Assembly: GCF_000472965.1 (NCBI RefSeq) | Contig: NZ_AXAU01000017.1 | Location: 62,001-126,000, forward strand | DNA length: 64,000 nt | Source: Bradyrhizobium murdochi | GTDB lineage: Bacteria; Pseudomonadota; Alphaproteobacteria; Rhizobiales; Xanthobacteraceae | Direction: 5' to 3' | Shown: in pieces, positions 7,790 to 17,115 of the stretch | Layout of the letters: every line of letters starts with the position of its first letter | How positions within the stretch are numbered: the first letter of the stretch is position 1 | Position numbers and translations under genes: made by a program | The notes under the pieces: model-generated | Seen by the model: the letters and a program-made list of their open reading frames with translations, nothing else | The model's database searches: none | What the model was told of the DNA's origin: nothing

Positions 7790-9595
7790 ATGAGCAACAT
7801 CAATCCCGATCCGTTCACCACAAGGCCGGAAATCGAAGGCACCTTTGGCGTCGTCACGTCGACCCACTGGATCGCGACCGCCGTCGGGATGAGCATTCTG
7901 GAAAAAGGCGGCAACGCATTCGATGCCGGCGTTGCCACAGCCTTCACGCTGCAGGTGGTGGAGCCGCATCTGAACGGTCCCGGCGGTGACGTGCCGATCA
8001 TCGTGCATGACACCAGGCGCGGCCGCACCGAGGTGATCTGCGGCCAGGGTCCGGCGCCTGCGAAGGCAACCATTGCGCACTACAAGAGCGAAGGGCTGGA
8101 GATGGTGCCCGGCACCGGGCTCCTCGCGGCGTGCGTGCCCGGCACGTTCGAATCCTGGATGCTGCTCTTGCGCGACTACGGCACGATGCGGCTGCGCGAC
8201 GTGCTGGAGCCCGCGATCGCCTACGCCCGCGATGGCTACCCGCTGGTCGAGCGCGCTTCCGCAACGATCCAGGTCGTCGAGCAGTTATTCAGGAAGCACT
8301 GGACGACATCGGCGGCGGTCTACCTGCCGAACAATGAAGTGCCAAAACCCGGCACGCTGTTCACCAACAAGCAGCTCTCCGAAACCTACGCCCGCATTCT
8401 CAAAGAGGCGGAAAGCGCAGGCGGTGACCGCGTCGCACAGATCGAGCGCGCGCGAAAGTCCTGGTCGCAGGGTTTTGTGGCGGAAGCAATCGACAAGTTC
8501 TGCCGCACCCAGGACGTGATGGACGTGAGCGGCTCACCGCATCGCGGCGTACTAAGCGCCGACGACATGGCACGTTGGCAGCCGACCGTCGAGGCGCCGC
8601 TGACCTATGATTACGGCCGCTACACTGTCTGCAAGCCCGGCGTCTGGAGCCAAGGCCCGGTGATGCTACAGCAACTCGCGCTGCTCAAGGGGTTTGAGCT
8701 CGACGGGCTCGATCCGGCCGGGCCCGACTTCATCCATCTGCAGATCGAATGCGCGAAACTCGCCTTCGCTGATCGCGAGAAGTTTTATGGCGACCCGAAA
8801 TTCACCGACATCCCGATCGCGACGCTGTTGTCGGACGCCTACAATGACGAGCGCCGCAAGCTGATCTCGAGGGATAAGGCCTCACTCGACTTCATCCCGG
8901 GTTCGGTCGAGGGCTTCGGTTCGATCGTCAAGCTGCGCCGTGCGGAAGGCCATCGCGAGGCGGTCGGTGCCATGGGCGCGGGCGAGCCGACCGTCGGCCG
9001 GTTCGGCGAGGTGCGCGGCGACACCGTGCATTTCGACATCATCGACCAGGCCGGCAACATGGTCTCGGCGACGCCGTCCGGCGGCTGGCTGCAATCCTCG
9101 CCGGTCATTCCCGAACTCGGCTTCTGCCTCGGCAGTCGCGCGCAGATGTTCTGGCTGGAGGAAGATCACCCGGCAGCACTTGCGCCCGGCAAACGGCCGC
9201 GCACCACGCTCTCGCCCACCATGGCGCTGCGCGACGGCGAGCCCTACATGGCCTGGGGGTCGCCCGGCGGCGACCAGCAGGATCAATGGACCACGCAGTT
9301 CTTCCTGCGGCATGTCCACGCCAAACTGAACCTGCAGGAAGCGATCGACGCACCGGCCTGGCACTCCGAACATTTTCCGATCTCGTTCTGGCCGCGCACC
9401 GCGCGTCCCGGCGTGCTCGTGCTCGAAAGCCGCGTACCGAACGCGACCGTCGACACATTGAAGAACCGCGGACATGTGGTCGAGATCGGTCCCGAATGGT
9501 CGGAAGGCCGCCTCACCGCGGCCTCCAAGATCGGTCGTCGCCGCCGCGCCGCCGCCAATCCGAGGGGCATGCAGGGCTACGCGGCGGGGCGGTAG
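7790..9595 (+). CDS. Gamma-glutamyltransferase family protein (Ntn hydrolase), no signal peptide
   Basis: A 601-residue member of the GGT family. The N-terminal FGVVTSTHWIATAVGMSILEKGGNAFDAGVA segment, given here only in description, is typical of the large subunit. The predicted catalytic Thr is Thr412 in the DTVHFDIID segment, which aligns with the autoprocessing site of GGT (TTHYSVVD in E. coli). A later GSPGGDQQDQ segment matches the glycine-rich oxyanion region. Unlike classical periplasmic GGT there is no signal peptide, so it should act in the cytoplasm on imported substrates: hydrolysis or transfer of gamma-glutamyl groups, or amidohydrolase activity in this divergent branch. It sits between two peptide importers and 12 bp before a DUF1028 gene. 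Confidence 0.88.
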   Translation: MSNINPDPFTTRPEIEGTFGVVTSTHWIATAVGMSILEKGGNAFDAGVATAFTLQVVEPHLNGPGGDVPIIVHDTRRGRTEVICGQGPAPAKATIAHYKSEGLEMVPGTGLLAACVPGTFESWMLLLRDYGTMRLRDVLEPAIAYARDGYPLVERASATIQVVEQLFRKHWTTSAAVYLPNNEVPKPGTLFTNKQLSETYARILKEAESAGGDRVAQIERARKSWSQGFVAEAIDKFCRTQDVMDVSGSPHRGVLSADDMARWQPTVEAPLTYDYGRYTVCKPGVWSQGPVMLQQLALLKGFELDGLDPAGPDFIHLQIECAKLAFADREKFYGDPKFTDIPIATLLSDAYNDERRKLISRDKASLDFIPGSVEGFGSIVKLRRAEGHREAVGAMGAGEPTVGRFGEVRGDTVHFDIIDQAGNMVSATPSGGWLQSSPVIPELGFCLGSRAQMFWLEEDHPAALAPGKRPRTTLSPTMALRDGEPYMAWGSPGGDQQDQWTTQFFLRHVHAKLNLQEAIDAPAWHSEHFPISFWPRTARPGVLVLESRVPNATVDTLKNRGHVVEIGPEWSEGRLTAASKIGRRRRAAANPRGMQGYAAGR

Positions 9596-9607
9596 AGGCG
9601 ACTTGAG

Positions 9608-10314
9608 ATGACCTGGTCGATCATTGCCCGCGATCCCCAAACCGGCCAGATCGGCATCGCGGTCGCGACCCGATTTTTTGCGGTCGGCGCGCGCGTGCCG
9701 CATATCGCGCCCGGCATCGGCGGCATCGCAACGCAGGCGCTGGTCAATCCCTACTACGGCATCGACGGCGTGAAGTTGCTGCGCGAAGGCCGCAGCCCCC
9801 GCGAGGTGGTGGACATTCTGCTCGTTACCGACGATGGATACGAAGCCCGCCAACTTCATGTCATGGATATCAAGGGCCGCATCGCAGCGCATACCGGCCG
9901 CGAATGCATCGACTGGTGTGGGCATATCCAGGGTGACGGCTTCTCCCTCGCCGGCAACATGCTGGCGGGTGCGGCCGTGCTCGATGACACGGCGAAAGCC
10001 TTTGTCGCCAATGCCAGCCTGCCCTTTGCGCAGCGGCTGATCGTAGCGATGAAGGCCGGCGAAGCCGCCGGCGGCGACAAGCGCGGCAAGCAATCGGCGG
10101 CGCTGTTGATCCATGGCGAGGAGGAATGGTCAGATCTCGACCTGCGTGTCGACGACCATGCCGATCCGTTGGCCGAACTCGAGCGTCTCGAACAAGTGAG
10201 CCGCGAGCGCTGGGTGCATTTCCGCCCCTTCCTGCCGACGCGCACAAATCCGGCGGGGATCACCGACCGCATGGTCATCGATGCCCGCATCGAAGCGGCG
10301 ACGACGGGCAAGGC

Positions 10315-10318
<4 letters not shown>
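9608..10318 (+). CDS. DUF1028 domain-containing protein (Ntn-hydrolase-like)
   Basis: A 236-residue protein. The N-terminus MTWSIIARDPQTGQIGIAVA, the PGIGGIATQA segment and the QGDGFSLAGNML motif are diagnostic of DUF1028, which adopts an Ntn-hydrolase-type fold. By analogy Thr2 could become an N-terminal nucleophile after Met removal; that is an inference. The gene is 12 bp after the GGT-family gene and its stop overlaps the ATG of the next ATPase (ATGA), so it is tied to peptide or gamma-glutamyl metabolism. Exact substrate unknown. Confidence 0.88.
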
Positions 10319-11300
<982 letters not shown>

Positions 11301-11304
<4 letters not shown>

Positions 11305-11482
11305 CCGCGCTGCCCTCCGCTCTCGCTCCCCGGGCGCAGTGCAGCGCAAGCGAAGCGCAGCGGTGCACTGCTGAACCGGGGACCACCTGTAGTCCCACAC
11401 GACATAGGTCCCGGTTCTGCAGCGCACGGCCAAGAGACGCTGCGCTGCGCCACGTACGGTGCCGACGATGACGGCGCTGCTC
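11301..11482. repeat. Repeat element flanked by a 15-bp imperfect direct repeat, inserted between two ATPase genes
   Basis: Positions 11316-11467 are non-coding and rich in GTCCCGG/TGCAG palindromic blocks, related to the element at 14127-14265. The flanks at 11301-11315 (ATGACCGCGCTGCCC) and 11468-11482 (ATGACGGCGCTGCTC) match at 13 of 15 positions. The downstream copy is the present start of the second DppF-like gene. This looks like a target duplication left by insertion at an ATGA gene overlap. Confidence 0.6.
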
Positions 11483-12576
11483 GAAGTCGAAGGCCTGGTA
11501 AAGCATTTCGTCGCCACGCGGTCGGTATTCGGCCGCCCCACCGCCTACGTAAAAGCGGTCGACGGCGTCAGCTTCACGGTCGAGGCAGGCAAGACGCTGG
11601 CGCTGGTCGGTGAATCCGGTTGCGGCAAGTCCACCGTCAGCCGGCTGGTGCTGCGGCTGATCGAGCCGGATGCGGGCAACGTTCGCTTTGAGGGCCGCGA
11701 CCTCGGCGCGCTCGGCGCCAACGAATTGCGCGCCTTCCGCCGCGATGCGCAGATCATTTTCCAGGATCCTTATGCGTCGCTCAACCCGCGCATGACGGTG
11801 AGCCAGATTCTGAGCGAGCCGCTGGCGCTGCACGATCTGGTGCCGGCCCCGCGCCGCCGCGAACGGGTCGAAGAGCTGTTGCGGCTGGTCGGGCTCGAGC
11901 CGCGCTTTGCCCGCCGCTACCCACACGAATTTTCCGGGGGCCAGCGCCAGCGCATCGCGATTGCGCGGGCGCTGGCGGTAGAGCCGAACTGATCATCTGC
12001 GACGAGCCGGTCTCCGCGCTCGACGTCTCGATCCGCTCGCAAATCCTCAATCTGCTGCGCGATCTGCAGGACCGACTCGGCCTCGCCTACATCTTCGTCT
12101 CGCACGATCTGGCGGTCGTGAAGCACATCGCCGACCGCGTCGCCGTGATGAACCTCGGCGGTATCGTCGAGACGGCGGACGCCGAAGCGCTGTTCGCCGC
12201 GCCCCGACATCCCTATAGCCGTGCGCTACTGTCGGCGATTCCCGTACCCAAACCGCAGGCGCGGCGCGGCCGCATCGTGCTGGAAGGCGAGATGCCGAGC
12301 GCGCTCAATCCGCCCTCCGGCTGCCGCTTTCATACCCGCTGCCCTTATGTCATCGAGCGCTGCCGCACCGAAATTCCGCCCCTGCTCGCCGACAGCACGG
12401 GACACGCGACGGCGTGCCACCGCACGGCCGAATTGCCGTCACCCGGGGCCATCGTTCCCGCCGATGGCGGATTTTCGCCGGTGCTGGAAAAATTGGTCGC
12501 CGCCTTCAGCGGTGGCACGGAAGGTGCAGGTCGCGTCGGGGTTGATGTATCAGGGACACGGCCAGGTGCGGTGTAA
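11468..12576 (+). pseudogene. Frameshifted peptide ABC transporter ATPase, DppF-like (second importer)
   Basis: The first frame (from ATG 11468, or GTG 11459) encodes Walker A GESGCGKS, Q-loop FQDPYASLNPR and signature SGGQRQR, then stops at TGA 11990-11992 just after ALAVEPN. From 11989 another frame continues exactly with LIICDEPVSALDVS (Walker B), the SHD switch and the C-terminal PPSGCRFHTRCPY domain to 12576. Loss of one base near 11987-11989 (an expected AAxCTG codon pair) explains both pieces. I see no slippery heptamer that would suggest programmed frameshifting. It is either a real recent mutation or a sequencing error; if real, the product lacks Walker B and cannot hydrolyse ATP. 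The intact F subunit at 6589-7587 could substitute. Confidence 0.85.
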
Positions 12577-12598
12577 TCGTGGATAAGGGGATGGCAGC

Positions 12599-14110
12599 AT
12601 GAAAATCTTTCGTTTGGCAATCACCGCGGCGGCGCTGCTGCTGTCGCTTCCGGCAACCGTTCAGGCCCAGACCACGCTGCGGATCGGACTTGCCGAGGAC
12701 CCTGACATCCTCGACCCGACCATGGCCCGCACTTATGTCGGCCGCATCGTGTTCGCATCGTTCTGCGACAAGCTGTTCGACATCGACGACAAGCTCAATA
12801 TCGTGCCGCAACTCGCGCTGAGCCACGAGACCTCGGCCGACGGCAAGGAAGTCACCATCAAGCTCCGGCCCGGCGTCAAGTTTCACGATGGCGAGGCCTT
12901 CAATGCGGAGGCCGCGAAGTTTTCGCTGGAGCGCCACCTGACGATGCAAGGCTCGTTCCGCAAACCGGAACTGGCAGCCGTCGATCGTGTCGACGTCGTC
13001 GATCCCCTCACCATCAAGCTGGCATTGAAGGCGCCCTATTCCCCGCTGGTCGCGCAGCTCACCGATCGCGCCGGGATGATGGTATCGCCTAAGGCCGCCA
13101 AAGAGGCCGTCGACAAATTCGGCCTGCGTCCGGTTTGCGCCGGTCCCTACAAATTCGTCGAGCGCGTGCAGCAGGACCGCATGGTGTTCGAGAAATTCGC
13201 CGACTATTGGAACAAGGACAATATCCATATCGATCGCATCGTCTATCTGCCCTTGGTGGACGCGACCGTCCGCCTGGCCAATTTGAAATCCGGCGGGCTC
13301 GACCTGATCGAACGCGTGCTCGCGACGGACCTCAAGGAAGTGCAGGCGGACTCGAAGCTGAAATTGTCCAGCGCGATCGAGCTCGGCTATCAGGGCGTGA
13401 CGCTGAACGTCGGCAAGGACAAGGCCAAGGGGCCACTCAGCCAGTCCGCCAAGGTGCGGCAGGCGCTCGATCTCTCGCTCGACCGCGACGCGATCAGCCA
13501 GGTGGTGTCCAACGGCGAGTTCAAGCCTGGAAATCAGTGGATCAACCCGGATCATCCCTACTACCAGAAAGCCTTTCCGATACCGAAGCGCGACGTCGCC
13601 AAGGCCAAGGCGCTGTTGAAGGAAGCCGGCGTCACGCCACCGGTCAGCGTGGATTTCATGGTCTCGAAGGGCGCGGAAACCGAAGCGGCGGCTCAGGTGA
13701 TCCAGGCGATGGCGGCGGAGAGCGGCTTCGACATGAAGCTTAGGGTCACCGAGTTCGCGACGTCGTTGAAGCAGGCCGAGGCCGGAGAATACCAGGCCTT
13801 TCTTCTGGCCTGGAGCGGTCGGATCGACCCGGACGGCAACTCCTATGTCTTCCAGAAGAGCGACGCGCCGCAGAACTACAGCGCCTGGTCCAACAAGGAG
13901 GCCGACAAGGCGCTCGATGACGGCCGCCTCGTCACCGATCAGGCGCAGCGCAAGGCGATTTACGAAAAGCTGGCCAAGATCGTGCTGGAGGAGAAGCCGC
14001 TGCTTTACATCTACCACCGCCGCATCCTGATCGCGCATACGACGAAGCTCGAAGGCTACAAGCAGATGCCGGACGGGCTGGTGCGCGTGGTCGGGCTGAG
14101 GCTGAAGTGA
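12599..14110 (+). CDS. Peptide ABC transporter substrate-binding protein (second importer)
   Basis: A 503-residue SBP family 5 protein. The signal peptide (MKIFRLAITAAALLLSLPA, cleavage near VQA) is followed by QTTLRIGLAEDPDILDP, the normal mature start. The IKLRPGVKFHDGEAF motif is conserved. An AGGGG box lies 9 nt before the ATG. It follows the frameshifted ATPase by 22 bp and precedes two permeases, so gene order differs from the first importer (ATPases, SBP, permeases instead of SBP, permeases, ATPases). Confidence 0.92.
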   Translation: MKIFRLAITAAALLLSLPATVQAQTTLRIGLAEDPDILDPTMARTYVGRIVFASFCDKLFDIDDKLNIVPQLALSHETSADGKEVTIKLRPGVKFHDGEAFNAEAAKFSLERHLTMQGSFRKPELAAVDRVDVVDPLTIKLALKAPYSPLVAQLTDRAGMMVSPKAAKEAVDKFGLRPVCAGPYKFVERVQQDRMVFEKFADYWNKDNIHIDRIVYLPLVDATVRLANLKSGGLDLIERVLATDLKEVQADSKLKLSSAIELGYQGVTLNVGKDKAKGPLSQSAKVRQALDLSLDRDAISQVVSNGEFKPGNQWINPDHPYYQKAFPIPKRDVAKAKALLKEAGVTPPVSVDFMVSKGAETEAAAQVIQAMAAESGFDMKLRVTEFATSLKQAEAGEYQAFLLAWSGRIDPDGNSYVFQKSDAPQNYSAWSNKEADKALDDGRLVTDQAQRKAIYEKLAKIVLEEKPLLYIYHRRILIAHTTKLEGYKQMPDGLVRVVGLRLK

Positions 14111-14126
14111 GGCGCGCCTACACGCT

Positions 14127-14265
14127 CTCGTGTCCCGGACGCGGTGCAGCGCGGCAGCGCTGCTCCGCAGAGCCGGGACCCATCGATCCGACGTTCCCGA
14201 TCTCAACGAGGTGGGTCCCGGTTCTGCAGCGCAGCGTTGCACGCCGCGCTGCGCCCGGGACACGG
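14127..14265. repeat. Intergenic palindromic repeat with CGTGTCCCGG termini
   Basis: The element starts CTCGTGTCCCGG and ends CCCGGGACACGG, so its ends are inverted copies. Internally it has paired GGTGCAGCGC / TGCAGCGCAGC and CCGGGACCC / GGGTCCCGG blocks. It separates the second SBP from its permease gene inside the operon. A shorter relative is at 58790-58842. Confidence 0.75.
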
Positions 14266-14273
14266 ATAGTGCC

Positions 14274-15215
14274 ATGCTGAATTTCCTCGCCCGGCGGATC
14301 GTCCAGCTCATCCCGACGCTGTTCTTCGTCTCGATCCTGATCTTCTCGCTGCAGCAATTGCTGCCGGGCGATCCGGCGCTGGTGATGGCCGGAGAGGAAC
14401 GCGATCCTGATGTGATCGCGCAGATCCGGGAGCAGTACCGGCTCGATCAGCCGGTGCCGGTGCAATATGTCTACTGGGTGAAGGGCGTGCTGTCCGGCGA
14501 TTTCGGCGAGTCGCTTCGCAACAAGGTGCCGGTGCGCGAACTGATCGCTCAGAAGCTACCGGTGACGATGCAGCTTGCGTCGATGGCGATCGTGATCGCT
14601 TTCCTGATCGGCATTCCGGCCGGAATCATCTCGGCTGTCAAGAAAGGCACGGCCTGGGACTATGGCGCCAATTTCTTTGCGCTATGGGGGATCTCGACGC
14701 CGAATTTCTGGCTCGGCATCATGCTGATCTTCCTGTTCTCGATCCAGCTCGGCTGGCTGCCGGCATCGGGCTATGTGCCGCTGACCGAAAACTGGCGCGC
14801 CAGCATCGCCTCCACCATCATGCCGGCCTTCGTGCTCGGCAACGCGATCGCCGCGATCCTGATGCGGCATACCCGCAGCGCCATGCTGCAGGTGCTGGAA
14901 AGCGATTATGTCCGCACCGCCCGCGCCAAAGGGCTTCTCGAGCGCTCGGTCATTCTCAAGCATGCCATGCGCAACGCGCTGACGCCGGTGATCACGCTCG
15001 GCGCGCTAGAGCTGGGCACGCTGTTGTCGGGCGCGGTATTGACGGAGCAGATTTTCTCGATTCCCGGTTTCGGCAAGCTGATCGTCGACGCGGTCTTCAA
15101 CCGCGATTATGCCGTCGTGCAAGGCGTCGTGCTGACGACGGCAACGATCTACATCACGCTCAATCTCATTGCCGACATCGCCTATGTCCTCGTCAATCCG
15201 CGGCTGCGGGCTTAA
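14274..15215 (+). CDS. Peptide ABC transporter permease, DppB-like (second importer)
   Basis: A 313-residue inner-membrane permease with an N-terminal helix (FLARRIVQLIPTLFFV), the LLPGDPALVMAGEE periplasmic start typical of DppB/GsiC, several central helices and the coupling loop around DYVRTARAKGL. The ATG used follows directly after the repeat; the frame is open further upstream only through repeat sequence. It ends 4 bp before the next permease. Not interchangeable in detail with the first DppB-like protein, to which it is only moderately similar. Confidence 0.92.
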   Translation: MLNFLARRIVQLIPTLFFVSILIFSLQQLLPGDPALVMAGEERDPDVIAQIREQYRLDQPVPVQYVYWVKGVLSGDFGESLRNKVPVRELIAQKLPVTMQLASMAIVIAFLIGIPAGIISAVKKGTAWDYGANFFALWGISTPNFWLGIMLIFLFSIQLGWLPASGYVPLTENWRASIASTIMPAFVLGNAIAAILMRHTRSAMLQVLESDYVRTARAKGLLERSVILKHAMRNALTPVITLGALELGTLLSGAVLTEQIFSIPGFGKLIVDAVFNRDYAVVQGVVLTTATIYITLNLIADIAYVLVNPRLRA

Positions 15216-15219
15216 AGCC

Positions 15220-16107
15220 ATGGCCGACACCACACTCAATGCGTTGCCGGTTGCCGCCTCCGACGAGCTGGAGAGCCCGGCGCGCCGCGCGCTGCGTCGG
15301 CTGTTCAAGCGCAAGGGCGCGGTGGCCGGGCTTGTCGTGATCGCAACCTTCATGTTGCTCGCGCTATTTGCGCCGCTGATCTCGCCCTATGAGCCGATCG
15401 CGACAAGTTGGTCGCTGGTGCGCAAGCCGCCGTCCGCGCTGCACTGGTTCGGCACCGACGAGCTCGGCCGGGACATTCTCGCCCGGGTGATCTACGGCGC
15501 GCGGGCTTCGCTTCTGGCCGGCGCCATCTCGGTCGGGATCGCGCTGTCGATCGGCGTGCCGCTCGGCCTCCTGTCGGGCTATCGCGGCGGCTTCATCGAT
15601 GCCCTGATCAGCCGCATCACGGATGCGATGCTGGCCTGCCCGTTCCTGATCCTGGCGATTGCGCTCGCGGCATTCTTAGGGCCCAGCCTCGGCAACGCCA
15701 TGATCGCGATCGGCATCTCGGCAACGCCAATCTTCGTGCGGCTGACCCGCGGCCAGGTGATGAGCGTCAAGGTCGAGGATTATGTCGAGGCCGCGCGCGC
15801 CATGGGCAATCCGCGCTGGCGCATCGCGCTGTTTCACATTTTACCGAACATCATGCCGGCGCTATTGGTGCAGGCGACGCTGTCGATAGCTGCTGCCATC
15901 ATCGCCGAAGCCGCGCTGTCGTTCCTCGGCCTCGGCCAGCAGCCGCCCGCCCCGTCCTGGGGCAGCATGCTCAATGCCGCACAGCGCTTCCTGACCAATG
16001 CGCCGTGGATGGCGGTCTGGCCGGGACTGGCGATCTTTCTCGTGGTGCTGTCGTTCAATCTGGTCGGTGATGGCCTGCGCGACGCGCTCGATCCGAGGGA
16101 GAGGTAG
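15220..16107 (+). CDS. Peptide ABC transporter permease, DppC-like (second importer)
   Basis: A 295-residue inner-membrane permease: a cytoplasmic N-terminus, a first helix VAGLVVIATFMLLALFA, the WFGTDELGRDILARV motif typical of DppC/GsiD and a coupling loop near EDYVEAARAMG. Four bp separate it from the DppB-like gene, so the two are translationally coupled. It is the last gene of the importer block; a repeat and a convergent gene follow. Confidence 0.92.
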   Translation: MADTTLNALPVAASDELESPARRALRRLFKRKGAVAGLVVIATFMLLALFAPLISPYEPIATSWSLVRKPPSALHWFGTDELGRDILARVIYGARASLLAGAISVGIALSIGVPLGLLSGYRGGFIDALISRITDAMLACPFLILAIALAAFLGPSLGNAMIAIGISATPIFVRLTRGQVMSVKVEDYVEAARAMGNPRWRIALFHILPNIMPALLVQATLSIAAAIIAEAALSFLGLGQQPPAPSWGSMLNAAQRFLTNAPWMAVWPGLAIFLVVLSFNLVGDGLRDALDPRER

Positions 16108-16110
16108 TTA

Positions 16111-16252
16111 AGACCCTCATGGTGAGGAGGCGCCAACGGGTCCGCGCGAAGCGCGGCCCGATGACAGGCTCCGCGCCGTCTCGAACCATGCGGCCCCACT
16201 GTGGCCTCATCCTTCGAGACGCCGCTACGCGGCTCCTCAGGATGAGGGTCTA
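16111..16252. repeat. CCTCATGGTGAGG / CCTCAGGATGAGG intergenic repeat, copy 1
   Basis: The element begins GACCCTCATGGTGAGGAGG and ends CTCCTCAGGATGAGGGTC, with TCTCGAACCATG and CATCCTTCGAGAC blocks between. Further copies are at 35334-35456, 57079-57213 and 60229-60330. It lies between convergent genes and its end supplies the TAG stop of the minus-strand neighbour. Confidence 0.85.
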
Positions 16253-16993
16253 GATAACCAACTCCCGCATCACCCTTCGGCAATCCATCTCGTATTCCAG
16301 ATCAATCACCGGCGGCCGGGCAAAATGCCAGGTCAAACCCGAACGCGCGGCGCCGCGGCGAACCAGCGCATCGGCAAAGACGTGATGGAAATCGTGGATG
16401 GTGTAGGTCTGCACATTTGTCGCGTCTCTCCAGCCGAACCCGAACTCGCCCATGCGCCGCTCCATCACGCCGGCGACGTAGCGGATCTTCTCCGCAATTC
16501 CCTCGGGGCTGACGTCGCGGTAACGCACGGTGCGTTCGGCATAGCTTGCATTGCCCTCCTGCGACTCGCCGCTGCCCGCAATCACGAAGCTCGGCGCCGT
16601 GCTTTGGCTCGGCCGCGTGAATGAAAAGGCGTAGAATGACGGTTCGGCCGGCGGATCGATCTCCGGGCAGACATTGCTGCGCGCCACCGGATTGGTCGTG
16701 CCGTCATAGATGCCCCATTCGCCGAGCGTCTTGACGTAATGCAGGTTGAAATTGCGGAATCCCTCGTCGGTGAATGCCGCCGGCGAGCGCAATTCACAGG
16801 CGCAGAACGACGTCAGCGGCCTGCCCGCCGCCTCGATGTACCTTGCGATCCGCGCAAAGCCTTCGGCCAGCGGCAGCCATTTGTCGAAACGCACCCGCTC
16901 GATCTCAAATCCGGGATTGGCTGCGACACCGCCCGAATACTGGAACACGGCGGGAATGAAGCGGTAGTTGCCGGCGGGAAAGTCGCTTGTCAT
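16250..16993 (-). CDS. Rid-like deaminase family protein, possibly 2-aminomuconate deaminase (CnbZ-type)
   Basis: A 247-residue cytoplasmic protein without signal peptide. The N-terminal AGNYRFIPAVFQYSGGVAA segment and the ASYAERTVRYRDVSPEGIAEK region resemble the CnbZ group of 2-amino-5-chloromuconate deaminases, a divergent relative of the RidA/YjgF enamine deaminases. GGGAGG lies 7 nt before the ATG. No aromatic ring-cleavage genes are nearby, so a muconate substrate is not supported by context; an imine or enamine deaminase role beside amino-acid and peptide catabolism is equally possible. The stop codon lies in the adjacent repeat. Confidence 0.55.
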   Translation of the reverse strand: MTSDFPAGNYRFIPAVFQYSGGVAANPGFEIERVRFDKWLPLAEGFARIARYIEAAGRPLTSFCACELRSPAAFTDEGFRNFNLHYVKTLGEWGIYDGTTNPVARSNVCPEIDPPAEPSFYAFSFTRPSQSTAPSFVIAGSGESQEGNASYAERTVRYRDVSPEGIAEKIRYVAGVMERRMGEFGFGWRDATNVQTYTIHDFHHVFADALVRRGAARSGLTWHFARPPVIDLEYEMDCRRVMRELVI

Positions 16994-17055
16994 GTTGCCT
17001 CCCTGTTTTTCTATCTTTTAGCATGGAGACACACCGGCGTCGCATCTCCCGGCAT

Positions 17056-17093
17056 GAAAAAGCGGCGGCAACGGTTTCCCGCTGCCGCCGCTT
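17056..17093 (-). terminator. Rho-independent terminator of the RND efflux operon
   Basis: Read on the minus strand, AAGCGGCGGCA pairs with TGCCGCCGCTT (11 bp, extended by three more pairs after one mismatch) around a GGAAA-like loop, followed by a T run. It begins 23 bp after the RND permease stop, the right place to end that operon. Confidence 0.85.
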
Positions 17094-17115
17094 GCTATTC
17101 TGCGGTTACAAAGGC

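Noticed and set aside
8882..10114. 410-codon minus-strand frame opposite the GGT-like and DUF1028 genes
   Set aside because: Spans two well-supported plus-strand genes and has no recognisable family; an artefact of GC-rich codon use.
11985..11992. Programmed frameshift in the DppF-like gene
   Set aside because: No slippery heptamer, stimulatory hairpin or internal SD is apparent; a simple base loss is the more economical explanation.
12506..14311. 601-codon minus-strand frame opposite the second SBP
   Set aside because: Covers the signal peptide and conserved SBP sequence of the real gene in antisense; no homology features.
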